DNA of 64,000 nt from Anaerolineae bacterium (GCA_017303635.1 JAFLCG010000002.1:220918-284917); one strand, 5' to 3'. Positions 44,047 through 52,387 are shown, counted from the first letter of the stretch. Numbers and translations: made by a program. Notes: generated by a model not told the origin, from the letters alone.

Positions 44047-44811
44047 ATGGAAAAGAAGCGGCGGCTGGCACTGATGATTGATGGTGATAATGCCCAGGCA
44101 ACCCTCATCGGGCCGATCATGACCGCAGTCAGCAAATATGGGGAAATCACCATTCGTCGGGTTTTTGGCGATTGGACTTCCTCACATATGGCAAGCTGGC
44201 AAAAGGTACTGAACATCCATGCGCTACAACCAGTCCAGCAGTTCCGTAATACCGGCAGTAAAAATGCTACGGACAGTGCATTGATTATTGCCGTAATGGA
44301 TTTGCTCCATACAACTGACATTGAAGGCTATTGCATTGTCTCTAGTGACAGTGATTACACCAGCTTGGTAACCCGTATTCGCCAAGGGAGTCACTTTGTT
44401 ATAGGAGTTGGTCGAAAGGCAACCCCGCCGGCCTTCATCCAGGCCTGTGATGAGTTTGTTTTTACAGACGAGCTAGCCCCTAAATCACTACCAACTCAAC
44501 CAAATACGCAACTTGCCCAACCCATAGCGTCTCCCAAACCTATAGATCCGCCGGCCAGCCCGATCACAGCGAAGAAAACCAGCTTCAAGAAATTGTTTCG
44601 GCAGGCTTTTGCGGCCACAAGCCAGGAAGATGGGTGGGCACATCTCGGTGCACTTGGGTCTGTGCTACGACAACTAGACCCCGACTTTGATCCCCGTGCG
44701 TATGGTCACAAACTGCTTTCTCAAATGGTAGAGGCCCATCCGGATTTCTTTGAGATACGTAAACCTGCTACCAAAACAGGCGGCGTCTATATCCGCTTGA
44801 AAGGGAGTTAG
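44047..44811 (+). CDS. NYN-domain RNase-like protein with OST-HTH/LOTUS domain
   Basis: The product is 254 residues. The NYN (PIN-like, LabA/DUF88) nuclease domain occupies about 1-140. Acidic metal-binding residues sit in LALMIDGDNAQ, NATDSALIIAVMDLLH and CIVSSDSDYTSLVTRIR. A Pro/Gln linker follows. The C-terminal 70 residues (FKKLFRQAFAATSQEDGWAH, LGALGSVLRQLDPDFDPRAY, YIRLKG) match the OST-HTH/LOTUS RNA-binding fold. Such proteins are thought to cleave or process RNA. AAGGAA is seven bases before the ATG at 44047. The stop overlaps the convergent EEP gene by four bases. Confidence 0.82.
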   Translation: MEKKRRLALMIDGDNAQATLIGPIMTAVSKYGEITIRRVFGDWTSSHMASWQKVLNIHALQPVQQFRNTGSKNATDSALIIAVMDLLHTTDIEGYCIVSSDSDYTSLVTRIRQGSHFVIGVGRKATPPAFIQACDEFVFTDELAPKSLPTQPNTQLAQPIASPKPIDPPASPITAKKTSFKKLFRQAFAATSQEDGWAHLGALGSVLRQLDPDFDPRAYGHKLLSQMVEAHPDFFEIRKPATKTGGVYIRLKGS

Positions 44812-45824
44812 CTCCCGTTCAAGCCCAGCCGTACCCACAGCGGCAGATGATCGCTGCCACCGCCATCGGGAAGCGCCCGCGCTTCCAGCGGCGTGAAATC
44901 TGCGCTATGAAACACATAATCAATACGAGCCAGTAAAATGCCCATGTTCGGATAGGTGAAGCCCATCCCCCAGCCAATTTGTCGGTAAGCATCGCTAAAG
45001 CGGGCGCTGATTTGCTGGTAAAGCGACTCTTGATCACTCAGGTTGAAATCCCCCACTAACAACACTGGAATCGACTCAGCGGCAGTACGGCTGAGCAGCA
45101 CCTCAATCTCATTGGCACGATCCCCAGGCTGATAGAAGTTTGGGAACCCACCTATGAAGGGATGAATGGGGTGCGCGTTATAGAGTGCTATCCACTGGCC
45201 TTCGATCTCCAGTTCGATCCGTTGATGCCCCAGATGGATTTGCCAGAATTCGTCGCTGCGTATTGGATAGCGGCTGAGCACACCCTGCCCGCTGAAGTCT
45301 TCCTGTGGATGGAAGGCCAGATATGGGTACAGATCGCGCAAACTGGCGTTGAAGGCCTCAGCCTGGAGCGGCGTCAATTCCTGAAGAGCGACCACATCCG
45401 CCCCGGACTCACGGATGATGGCGGTAGTCGCATCCGTATTGAGGTTTGACCGCAACAGATTATAGGTTAGTAGACGAAGTTCGGTCTGATCAGCCGCATG
45501 AACGGCGGACCGTGGCATGAATTGCCCACCATAGTCAATTACAAAAGTGAGAATCGGCAATGCCAATAGCACCAGCAGCAGCCGATTTCGCAATATCAAC
45601 GCCGGGATGAGCGCCAGCGGAGACAGAATCAACAATAAATGTAAATAGGTATTGAAAATCGCTACCAGGGACAAGGCATCCCCGCTGATCGCCCGCAAAA
45701 CTAAAAAAACAGTCAGGCTGAGGGCATAAGAACCAATCAGCGCTTGAAACAGATTGCGGATCACCCGGACAATCAGATGCACAGCGGGCGGCCAGCGACT
45801 AGGTGATGACTGCTTTGGAGTCAT
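44808..45824 (-). CDS. Membrane endonuclease/exonuclease/phosphatase-family protein
   Basis: The product is 338 residues. Three N-terminal membrane helices (about 20-95) are followed by an EEP domain: LRLLTYNLL, ADVVALQELT (metal Glu), YNAHPIHPF, VLLVGDFNLSDQES and the C-terminal GGGSDHLPLWVRL, in which the last Asp-His is the catalytic pair. Relatives act on phosphodiesters of nucleic acids or lipids; with this topology the domain is probably outside the membrane. Its start is unrelated to neighbours. A palindrome-free 79-base gap follows to the MFS gene end. Confidence 0.82.
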   Translation of the reverse strand: MTPKQSSPSRWPPAVHLIVRVIRNLFQALIGSYALSLTVFLVLRAISGDALSLVAIFNTYLHLLLILSPLALIPALILRNRLLLVLLALPILTFVIDYGGQFMPRSAVHAADQTELRLLTYNLLRSNLNTDATTAIIRESGADVVALQELTPLQAEAFNASLRDLYPYLAFHPQEDFSGQGVLSRYPIRSDEFWQIHLGHQRIELEIEGQWIALYNAHPIHPFIGGFPNFYQPGDRANEIEVLLSRTAAESIPVLLVGDFNLSDQESLYQQISARFSDAYRQIGWGMGFTYPNMGILLARIDYVFHSADFTPLEARALPDGGGSDHLPLWVRLGLNGS

Positions 45825-45903
45825 AGCATCATTCTCAGCGTGTCATTCTGTCAGGTACCCAGAATCATACCCCAAGCTACTGTAACCTGTATCGAACCCA
45901 AGC

Positions 45904-47133
45904 TTAGTGCGTCACCTGTTCCCGATAGGTTTGAAGAGCGGGCACTTTGAGGGCAATCAGGCCGGTGATGAAAATGGTCGCCAAGCCGCCACTGATGACT
46001 GAAAACGGCGCACCGAAGGCCCGCGCCATCACCCCGGCCTCGAACTCGCCCAGCTGGGGACCACCCATGAAAAAGATCATGTTGACCCCAATCGTCCGCC
46101 CACGCATATGATCTGGCGTCAGCAGATCACGCATGGGTGACCTGATGCCCGTGCTGATCGCATCCATCAAACCTGTCAGGGCCAGCGCCAGCATCGAGAG
46201 CGCAAAAACCGAGGAAAACCCGAAGAGCACCGTCGCCGCGCCGTAGCCGCCCACCGCCCACAACATCACTCGGCCCGGCTGCTGCAAGCGCGAACCGATC
46301 TGCGCCATGGCGACCGAGCCAATCGCCGCGCCAATCGCCGGGGCTGCGAACAGGATGCCATAACCCAGTTCATCGACCTTTAGAACATCAGTCGCGTAGA
46401 CCGGCAGGAGGGTCAGCGCGCTGGAGAAAAATGTCGCCAGGAAATCGAGCAGCATGGTCGCCCGCAACACTGGCTGCCCCCAGACAAAGCGCAAGCCTTC
46501 GACCATCGCGCCAAAGCTCGGACGTGACGCGGGGGTATCGCTGGGGCGGGGATGTACAAAGAACAGCACCAGTACCACAGGGAGGAACGACAGGCCATTC
46601 AGTAAATAGGCGATCCCTGGCCCAAATTGGGCTAATGCCGCGCCGGCGATGGCCGGTCCCAGCACCGAGGTCACGGTGAAGAGGATCACATTCACCCGCC
46701 CCACATCGCCAATACGTTCCGGCGGCACCAGCGCCACCATCATGGCGCGGCGGGCAGGTTGATCGAACGCCACCATCCCGGCAATTAAGGCCGTCGCGCC
46801 ATAGATGATCGGCAGGCTGGCCTGGCCCATCAGCGTCGCGATGCCCATGGCCGCAGCCGCGACCAGCATCCCGGTCTGGGTGATGATCTGCAATTTGCGG
46901 CGATCGAATGAATCGGCAATCACACCGCCCGCCAGCGCAAAGGCGATAATCGGCAGGACCCGCACCAAACCCACCAGACCCAATGCCAGTTCGTCCCGCG
47001 TCAGCGTCCAGACGTGCCAGTTGACCGCCGCCAACTGCATGGACGATCCAATCAGGGAGATAAATTGGGCGATGTAAAACCAGCGAAAATCGCGGTGGCG
47101 CAGCACACCCCAGGCGGGCGAGGCAGTAGTCAT
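45904..47133 (-). CDS. MFS transporter (EntS-type, MFS_3)
   Basis: The product is 409 residues with twelve membrane helices. It begins with LRHRDFRWFYIAQFISLIGS, typical of the EntS/enterobactin-exporter and macrolide-efflux group, and has the loop ADSFDRRKLQIITQ, the MFS signature at helices 2-3. The second half repeats the pattern around GIRSPMRDLLTPDHMRGRTI. It is probably a drug or siderophore exporter; no substrate can be assigned. It is a single gene. Confidence 0.88.
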   Translation of the reverse strand: MTTASPAWGVLRHRDFRWFYIAQFISLIGSSMQLAAVNWHVWTLTRDELALGLVGLVRVLPIIAFALAGGVIADSFDRRKLQIITQTGMLVAAAAMGIATLMGQASLPIIYGATALIAGMVAFDQPARRAMMVALVPPERIGDVGRVNVILFTVTSVLGPAIAGAALAQFGPGIAYLLNGLSFLPVVLVLFFVHPRPSDTPASRPSFGAMVEGLRFVWGQPVLRATMLLDFLATFFSSALTLLPVYATDVLKVDELGYGILFAAPAIGAAIGSVAMAQIGSRLQQPGRVMLWAVGGYGAATVLFGFSSVFALSMLALALTGLMDAISTGIRSPMRDLLTPDHMRGRTIGVNMIFFMGGPQLGEFEAGVMARAFGAPFSVISGGLATIFITGLIALKVPALQTYREQVTH

Positions 47134-47232
47134 GGTGATCCTGTCAGGCTGAGTTTAGGTTTAGCGGGAGTATGCCATAAGCACTGCAAACCACCTGTGA
47201 CCATCGGCAGGGTGCAGGGTGGAATGATGGAA

Positions 47233-47254
47233 AGGACGAGGCATTACCTCGTCC
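47233..47254 (-). repeat. Palindrome GGACGAGG...CCTCGTCC
   Basis: GGACGAGG and CCTCGTCC (47234-47254) are inverted around CATTA and followed by C. The element resembles the dispersed GGxCG...CGxCCCTAC family and sits between two leftward genes, so it may also serve as a terminator of the secreted-protein gene. Confidence 0.5.
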
Positions 47255-47278
47255 CAATAGTCTCTCAGAGTTGGTAGG

Positions 47279-47836
47279 TTAACCCACTGCGGTGCAGGAA
47301 GCCAGGTCAGGGTACAGACGCGCGCCGTAGGTATCGAGCAGACTGGCGAAGCCCTCCGGCACGACCACGTAGAGCGTCATGACCCGGTTGTCATTCACCC
47401 ATTCGATCCAATAGCGCATCGAGTAGCGGGTATCGGCAATCTGCAGCGCAAACTGAATCAGGCGCAGGTTGCCCAGGTCGCAGCGGGTTTCCTCGCGCCA
47501 GACGGCGAAGTTCGCCAGGGTGGCATTGAACCAATCGGTGCCAAAGAGCGTGTCAAATTGTTCACGAGTGACACCATCGCCGAAGTGCAGGTAATCAGCA
47601 AAGGCCACCCCGCCGACCTGATCCGAGCGCCAGGTGGCACGGGTACGGTTAGGGGTCTCTTCCGCACTGGCGAGCCACAGGTCACTTTCAAAGACGCCAT
47701 CACCATAGCCCAGCACCGTATAGATTTCTCGAACAGGTGTGGGCGATGGCACCGGTTCAGGTGTCACCTCCTGGGCGCTGACGACACTGAAGAGGACAAA
47801 CAAACTCAGGCCAAGGAGCAGCAAGCGCTGGAACAT
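47279..47836 (-). CDS. Secreted protein of unknown function
   Basis: The product is 185 residues. A signal peptide (MFQRLLLLGLSLFVLFSVVS then AQ) is followed by a Pro-rich stretch (VTPEPVPSPTPVREIY) and a compact domain of 150 residues with two cysteines (ETRCDLGNLR and LASCTAVG). I do not recognise a family. AAGGAA lies eight bases before this ATG, and the frame's nine extra upstream codons have no site. It is monocistronic. Confidence 0.6.
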   Translation of the reverse strand: MFQRLLLLGLSLFVLFSVVSAQEVTPEPVPSPTPVREIYTVLGYGDGVFESDLWLASAEETPNRTRATWRSDQVGGVAFADYLHFGDGVTREQFDTLFGTDWFNATLANFAVWREETRCDLGNLRLIQFALQIADTRYSMRYWIEWVNDNRVMTLYVVVPEGFASLLDTYGARLYPDLASCTAVG

Positions 47837-47941
47837 GGCGGGCATTCCTTCCGCAAAGCACATTGTGCCTGCATTATAGCGTGGTCTGAGGTCAAGTTCA
47901 CCCGCCGAGGTTCAAGCCGCTGCCAGGTCGCCATGTGAATC

Positions 47942-47973
47942 AAAACAGGCAGCAACCAATTGGCCCTGCCTGT
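47942..47973 (-). terminator. Terminator of the ribosomal cluster
   Basis: On the minus strand ACAGGCAG (47973-47966) pairs with CTGCCTGT (47952-47945), followed by TTTG, 64 bases after the rpsI stop. The loop contains CCAATTGG, which can pair further. Confidence 0.7.
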
Positions 47974-48004
47974 ATAGGTTCGATGCAATTATGACCTGAC
48001 CAAA

Positions 48005-48027
48005 GGCGCACAGCCGTGCGCCCCTAC
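48005..48027. repeat. Dispersed intergenic palindrome (CCCTAC family)
   Basis: GGCGCAC (48005-48011) and GTGCGCC (48016-48022) around AGCC, followed by CCTAC; it lies just after rpsI. Confidence 0.6.
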
Positions 48028-48036
48028 AACAGCGAC

Positions 48037-48432
48037 TTAACGCTTGGTGTAGGTCGGGGCCTTACGCGCACGCTTGAGACCTGGCTTCTTCCGTTCCTTG
48101 ACGCGGGCGTCACGGGTGAGAAGTTCGGCATCACGCAGTTGCGGCTTGAGGCCGGGGTCGAGTTGCAGCAGCGCGCGGGCCAGACCCAACTGGATCGCAT
48201 CGCGCTGCCCACTGATGCCGCCACCATTCACATGGACGGTGACATCAAAGTTGCGGCGGTTGCCGGTCAGTTCCAGCGGTTGGAGCAGAATCTCCATATC
48301 GCCGGAACGCGGCATATAATCCACGCCGTCCTTGTCGTTAATCATCACATTGCCGGTGCCGCCGGTGTGAATCCGCACACGGGCGGATGCGGCCTTGCGG
48401 CGACCAATACCTTCGTAATACTGTGCAGCCAT
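48037..48432 (-). CDS. rpsI: 30S ribosomal protein S9
   Basis: The product is 131 residues. YYEGIGRRKAASARVRIHTG at the start and the basic end RVKERKKPGLKRARKAPTYT then KR are diagnostic. The terminal Lys-Arg tail reaches the decoding centre tRNA. It is the last gene of the cluster, 12 bases after rplM, the usual L13-S9 pair. Confidence 0.97.
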   Translation of the reverse strand: MAAQYYEGIGRRKAASARVRIHTGGTGNVMINDKDGVDYMPRSGDMEILLQPLELTGNRRNFDVTVHVNGGGISGQRDAIQLGLARALLQLDPGLKPQLRDAELLTRDARVKERKKPGLKRARKAPTYTKR

Positions 48433-48444
48433 TGCGCTTCCCTC

Positions 48445-48882
48445 TTAAAGTGTCAGTGTTTCCGGCTTCTGGGCTTCGTGCGGATGGGTTTCCCCGGCGT
48501 AAACCTTCAGCTTGCCGAGCATCTGATGGCCCAGCGCACCGTCCGGCAGCATCCCCTTGACGGCGATCTCAATCACGCGCGTCGGGTGCTTTTCCAGCAT
48601 CTCCTTAAGGGTGGTATCGGTGATGCCGCCCTTGTAGCCCGAGTGCCGGTAGTAGTGCTTATCCAGCATCTTGTTACCAGTTACCGCCACCTTATCCGCG
48701 TTGACGACGATCACAAAATCGCCGACATCGTGGTTCGGGGCGAAGGTTGGCTTGTGCTTCCCACGCAGGATCGTCGCAATACGAGTCGAGAGACGCCCCA
48801 GAGTTTGCCCCTTCGCGTCTACCACCCACCACTTGCGTTCGACCTCGAGTGGCTTGGTGACGTATGTCTTGTACAGTGCCAT
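48445..48882 (-). CDS. rplM: 50S ribosomal protein L13
   Basis: The product is 145 residues. [50 protein letters not shown] and the [19 protein letters not shown] segment are all L13 signatures. It is paired with rpsI. A palindrome of the CCCTAC family precedes it (48937-48956). Confidence 0.97.
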   Translation of the reverse strand: MALYKTYVTKPLEVERKWWVVDAKGQTLGRLSTRIATILRGKHKPTFAPNHDVGDFVIVVNADKVAVTGNKMLDKHYYRHSGYKGGITDTTLKEMLEKHPTRVIEIAVKGMLPDGALGHQMLGKLKVYAGETHPHEAQKPETLTL

Positions 48883-48936
48883 CGATTAGTCCTCCAGCGG
48901 GCGTCTCAAAATCCCGCATTACTCACCATCGTTTAT

Positions 48937-48960
48937 GGGCGCACAACCGTGCGTCCCTAT
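48937..48960. repeat. Dispersed intergenic palindrome (CCCTAT variant)
   Basis: GGGCGCAC (48937-48944) and GTGCGTCC (48949-48956) with one G-U pair around AACC, then CTAT. It is positioned between truA and rplM. Confidence 0.6.
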
Positions 48961-49760
48961 CTATCGGTATCAACTATCACCGGATGAACGCGGTTAGCGC
49001 GTTTTGATTCCGGCGTATAGGTCACAGCCTCTAATGTTAATCCCTGAGGGGGGGCTAAGGGAAGGCTATCTATCAAGACCCTGGCCTGGAAGCGCCCCTC
49101 CAGATCACTCACTGACCAATCACCTCGCCCGATTGCAACCAGTGCCGCCACCATGCGCCGCACCATATGCTTCAGGAAGGCTTCTGCCTCGACTGTGTAC
49201 GTCCACAACGGGCCGTACTCACTCGTCTGCACACTCCACTCGGACTGGAGCACACGCCGGACGGTGTTTGAGCCAGTCGGCGGTGTTCCGAAGGCGGCGA
49301 AGTCGTGCTGACCAATCAGCATCTCTGCGCCTGCCTGCATCGCTTTGTGATCCAGCACCCCCCGCACCTGCCATGCGCGATGGCGCAGCAAAGGTTGCGG
49401 CTGGCTCACATTGAGCACCCGGTAGCGATAAAGCCGGGTAGCGGCGTCAAACCGGGGATGAAAATCCGGTTCGGCAATCGCCAGATCTTGCAGGGCGATG
49501 TCCCTGGGCAAAGTCGCGTTGAGCGCCTTGAGCAAGATGGCCTCGCCCCGTGACCAGCCTTCGACCTCGAAAGCGATCACCTGCCCACTGGCATGAACCC
49601 CACTGTCTGTCCGTCCCGCGCCGATGACCGTGGTTGGTTTCTTCGTCACCTGCTGGATGGCTACTTCGACTGCTTCCTGAATGGTTGGATGTCCCGGAAG
49701 CTGACGTTGAAAGCCTTCATACGCGGTGCCGTCGTAAGCCAACCGTGCGCGGTATCGCAT
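48957..49760 (-). CDS. truA: tRNA pseudouridine(38-40) synthase
   Basis: The product is 267 residues. It starts RYRARLAYDGTAYEGFQRQL and contains the catalytic Asp in GAGRTDSGVHASGQVIAFEV, RLYRYRVLN (the conserved R-Y-R-Y) and FLKHMVRRMVAALVAIGRG near the end. It makes pseudouridine at positions 38-40 of tRNA anticodon arms. It lies between rplQ and rplM as in many Gram-positive-type clusters. A 95-base space from rplQ contains a large inverted repeat. Confidence 0.95.
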   Translation of the reverse strand: MRYRARLAYDGTAYEGFQRQLPGHPTIQEAVEVAIQQVTKKPTTVIGAGRTDSGVHASGQVIAFEVEGWSRGEAILLKALNATLPRDIALQDLAIAEPDFHPRFDAATRLYRYRVLNVSQPQPLLRHRAWQVRGVLDHKAMQAGAEMLIGQHDFAAFGTPPTGSNTVRRVLQSEWSVQTSEYGPLWTYTVEAEAFLKHMVRRMVAALVAIGRGDWSVSDLEGRFQARVLIDSLPLAPPQGLTLEAVTYTPESKRANRVHPVIVDTDR

Positions 49761-49767
49761 AGCGATA

Positions 49768-49843
49768 GTACAAAGTACAGAGTACCCAGTACAGAGGACA
49801 AAGAAACTCAGCGGAGAGCTTCTCTGTACTCTGCACTTTGTAC
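49768..49843 (-). repeat. Large inverted repeat between rplQ and truA
   Basis: GTACAAAGTACAGAGTAC (49768-49785) is inverted at 49826-49843 (GTACTCTGCACTTTGTAC, 17 of 18 positions). AGTACAGAG/CTCTGTACT at 49788-49796 and 49822-49830 can pair in an alternative way. The words GTACAGAG recur several times. Confidence 0.7.
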
Positions 49844-49854
49844 TCTGTAACGAA

Positions 49855-50244
49855 TTACTCCCCGCGCTCGGTCAGTTCCAGCAGAACCATCTCGGCGGCA
49901 TCACCCTTGCGGGGGCCGAGCTTGTAAACGCGGGTGTAACCACCGGCGCGGTTCTCAAAGCGCGGCGCAATTTCCGCAAACAGGGTATGCACCAGTTCAC
50001 GGTCATTGTAAAGCCGGGACGCTGCCAGGCGTTGTGCGTGAACTACTCGGGCCGGATTACCGCTGGCGGCGCTGCGCTTGGCGAGCGTAATCAGCTTTTC
50101 CATATCAGCACGGACAAAATCCGCCTTGGCCTGAGTCGTTTCAATCCGACCGTTCTGGATCAGCCCGCGCAGCAGCGAGAGCTTCAGATGCTTACGGCCC
50201 GCGCCGTCGCGTCCCAGTTTCTTCCCGTAAAGACGATGTCGCAT
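49855..50244 (-). CDS. rplQ: 50S ribosomal protein L17
   Basis: The product is 129 residues. It starts MRHRLYGKKLGRDGAGRKHL and has LLRGLIQNGRIETTQAKADF and RAGGYTRVYKLGPRKGDAAE, all L17 signatures. It follows rpoA after 93 bases, a space that holds a palindrome. The order rpoA-rplQ is universal. Confidence 0.97.
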   Translation of the reverse strand: MRHRLYGKKLGRDGAGRKHLKLSLLRGLIQNGRIETTQAKADFVRADMEKLITLAKRSAASGNPARVVHAQRLAASRLYNDRELVHTLFAEIAPRFENRAGGYTRVYKLGPRKGDAAEMVLLELTERGE

Positions 50245-50281
50245 GATGCGCTTCCTTCAAACCTGTCACACATTATCGGAT

Positions 50282-50305
50282 GGACGCGCCGTTGCGCGTC
50301 CCTAC
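50282..50305. repeat. Dispersed intergenic palindrome (CCCTAC family)
   Basis: GGACGCGC (50282-50289) and GCGCGTCC (50294-50301) around CGTT, then CTAC. It lies between rpoA and rplQ. Confidence 0.6.
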
Positions 50306-50337
50306 TGTTCCCCTGGGGAGGGGACAGGCGGTGGGGC

Positions 50338-51324
50338 TTACTGCCCGTTCACCTGGATATTGCTATCATCCGGCAGATAGTTCTTTTCTTTGAGCTTATC
50401 CACCAACTCATCGAGCGATTTTTCACCGAAGTTGCGGATCGCCAGCATGGCATCCTGCCCCCGGTTCAGCATATCCAGCACATCGCCAATGGTGGTGATG
50501 CCAGTACGCTTCAGCGAGTTAAAGACGCGCACGCTCAGGTCAAGTTCCTCAATCGGCTTCTCGTACAGCTCGTGCTTGCGGCCTGTACCCGGTTCGGGTT
50601 CCGGTTGCTCATCCATACCGGGGAAAGCAAAGTCCGGTTGGATGCCGCCAATGACGGTCAGATGCTTCATCAAGATCTGGGCCGCATTGCTCAGGGCATC
50701 GGACGGGCGCATGGTGCCATCCGTCCAGATTTCCAGGATCAGGCGATCATAGTTGGTCTTCTGGGCCACGCGGGCGGGTTCGACATCGAACTTGACGCGC
50801 CGCACCGGGCTGAAGATGGCGTCCACCGGCAGTTCACCGATGGGCAGGCGTCCACGCTCTTCCGCCGGGCTGTAGCCACGACCGGCCTGTACCTGAAATT
50901 CAATTTCCAGGTTGGCATCAGCAGCATCGACCGTGAACAGATAGAGGTCGGTGTTGATGATTTCAATCTCGGAAGGCTGGTCAATATCCGCCGCTGTAAC
51001 CGTACCTTCACCGCGATGGGTGAGAGTCAGGCGGGAGGTCTCGGCACCATCCAGCAAGCGCAAGCGTAATTGCTTGACCTGGAGAATGAGCTGGGTCATG
51101 TCCTCACGCACACCGGGGATCGCGGAAAATTCGTGATGCACATCGGAGACCCGGATGCTCGTCACCGCCGCACCCGGCAGAGATGAGAGCAGGATCCGGC
51201 GCAGGGCCGTACCGAGTGTCAGGCCATAGCCGCTTTCCAGCGGGCTGATGACGAAGCGCCCGTAATTGCGCGTCGTCTCGTCGCTTTCCACTTTATGGGG
51301 AAGTACCATATTATTCGTGACCAA
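50338..51324 (-). CDS. rpoA: DNA-directed RNA polymerase alpha subunit
   Basis: The product is 328 residues. The N-terminal dimer domain has GRFVISPLESGYGLTLGTAL then RRILLSSLPGAAVTSI and HHEFSAIPGVREDM. The C-terminal helix-hairpin-helix alpha-CTD has ELDLSVRVFNSLKRTGITTI and RNFGEKSLDELVDKLKEKNY, for binding UP elements and activators. The start is decided by the ribosome site: AGGAGGT (51337-51331 on the minus strand) is six bases from TTG 51324, while the first ATG (51309) is 21 bases away. So TTG start is inferred. It follows rpsK directly; rpsD, usually between them, is missing. Confidence 0.96.
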   Translation of the reverse strand: MVTNNMVLPHKVESDETTRNYGRFVISPLESGYGLTLGTALRRILLSSLPGAAVTSIRVSDVHHEFSAIPGVREDMTQLILQVKQLRLRLLDGAETSRLTLTHRGEGTVTAADIDQPSEIEIINTDLYLFTVDAADANLEIEFQVQAGRGYSPAEERGRLPIGELPVDAIFSPVRRVKFDVEPARVAQKTNYDRLILEIWTDGTMRPSDALSNAAQILMKHLTVIGGIQPDFAFPGMDEQPEPEPGTGRKHELYEKPIEELDLSVRVFNSLKRTGITTIGDVLDMLNRGQDAMLAIRNFGEKSLDELVDKLKEKNYLPDDSNIQVNGQ

Positions 51325-51379
51325 CGTTCAACCTCCTGGCCTTCTGCTAGTTCTACACCTGAAAAATGAGCCAGTGAAC

Positions 51380-51787
51380 TTAAACGCGGCGGCGCTTCGG
51401 CGGGCGGACGCCGTTGTGGGCGACCGGGGTCACATCAGTAATGGAGCGCACCTTGATTCCGCTGCTCTGAATGCGGCGGATGGCAGCTTCACGACCGGGG
51501 CCAGGGCCTTTAACAAAAACGTCAACTTCCTGCATTCCCTGATCGCGGGCAGCAGCCGAAGCCGAGTCCGCAGCCAGGCCAGCGGCATAAGGGGTGCTCT
51601 TGCGGCTGCCCTTGAAACCGGAGGTGCCTGCGCTCGACCAGGCAATCACGTTGCCCAGTTGATCGGTCAGGGACACGATGGTGTTATTGAAGGTCGCGTG
51701 AATGTGCGCCTGCCCATAAGGAACGTTCTTCAACGCCTTGCGGCTGGCACGGCGGCCAGTTGGTCTACGGGTGGTCGGTTTCGCCAT
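51380..51787 (-). CDS. rpsK: 30S ribosomal protein S11
   Basis: The product is 135 residues. [40 protein letters not shown] and the C-terminal [10 protein letters not shown] are diagnostic. S11 lies on the small-subunit platform. A space of 213 bases separates it from rpsM, longer than usual, and holds a terminator-like hairpin at 51891-51920. Confidence 0.97.
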   Translation of the reverse strand: MAKPTTRRPTGRRASRKALKNVPYGQAHIHATFNNTIVSLTDQLGNVIAWSSAGTSGFKGSRKSTPYAAGLAADSASAAARDQGMQEVDVFVKGPGPGREAAIRRIQSSGIKVRSITDVTPVAHNGVRPPKRRRV

Positions 51788-51890
51788 ACGATCCTCTCGC
51801 CTCTAACCCTCACCTGAGGGCAAATGCGCCCACAAGGGGCGCTTTCCGAATGAAAGACTGCCTGGGCAGATAAGCTGCCGCTATACATAC

Positions 51891-51920
51891 AAAAGCCCCG
51901 CTCGATGAGATGATGGGGCT
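51891..51920 (-). terminator. Terminator-like hairpin (possible attenuator) between rpsM and rpsK
   Basis: On the minus strand AGCCCC (51920-51915) pairs with GGGGCT (51899-51894) with an inner CTC-ATC-GAG hairpin, followed by TTTGT. It lies 80 bases after rpsM and 100 before rpsK, so it may limit or regulate transcription of the rpsK-rpoA-rplQ part. Confidence 0.55.
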
Positions 51921-52000
51921 GAAGAGTCGCTTGCCCGTCAATTGTCCCCAAAGGGGAGGCTGCCGCTGTGAAGCCAGTCCACAGCGGCAACCGGTACCGA

Positions 52001-52387
52001 CTACTTCTTGGTTGCGCCGCGACGACGACCACGCCCTGGCACGGTCTTACGAGTACCGCGGCGGGTACGCGCATTGGTACGAGTTCGCTGACCACGCACC
52101 GGCAGGTTACGGCGATGCCGCAAACCCCGGTAGCAGCCGATTTCGGAAAGGCGCTTGATGTTCAACTGCACCTCACGGCGCAGGTCGCCTTCCACCGTCA
52201 GATGACCAACCTGCTCGCGCAGGCGCTGCACTTCATCTTCAGACAGATTCTTGACCCGGGTTTCCGGGTTGACGCCCGCCGCCGCCAGCAACTTCTTGCT
52301 GGTGGTACGGCCTACACCATAGATGTAGGTCAGCGCCACTTCGATCCGCTTATCACGCGGCAGGTCTACGCCTTCAATACGCGCCAT
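52001..52387 (-). CDS. rpsM: 30S ribosomal protein S13
   Basis: The product is 128 residues. It starts with [20 protein letters not shown] and has [19 protein letters not shown] and [20 protein letters not shown] then TNARTRRG, the S13 signatures. It follows rpmJ by 36 bases. Confidence 0.97.
   Translation of the reverse strand: MARIEGVDLPRDKRIEVALTYIYGVGRTTSKKLLAAAGVNPETRVKNLSEDEVQRLREQVGHLTVEGDLRREVQLNIKRLSEIGCYRGLRHRRNLPVRGQRTRTNARTRRGTRKTVPGRGRRRGATKK

Noticed and set aside
47974..47988. GGTTCGATGC resembling a tRNA T-arm
   Set aside because: No acceptor, D or anticodon stem can be built around it; the hairpin beside it is a terminator.
49768..49843. Inverted repeat as the end of an insertion sequence
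   Set aside because: No transposase and no target duplication seen; only 76 bases long.
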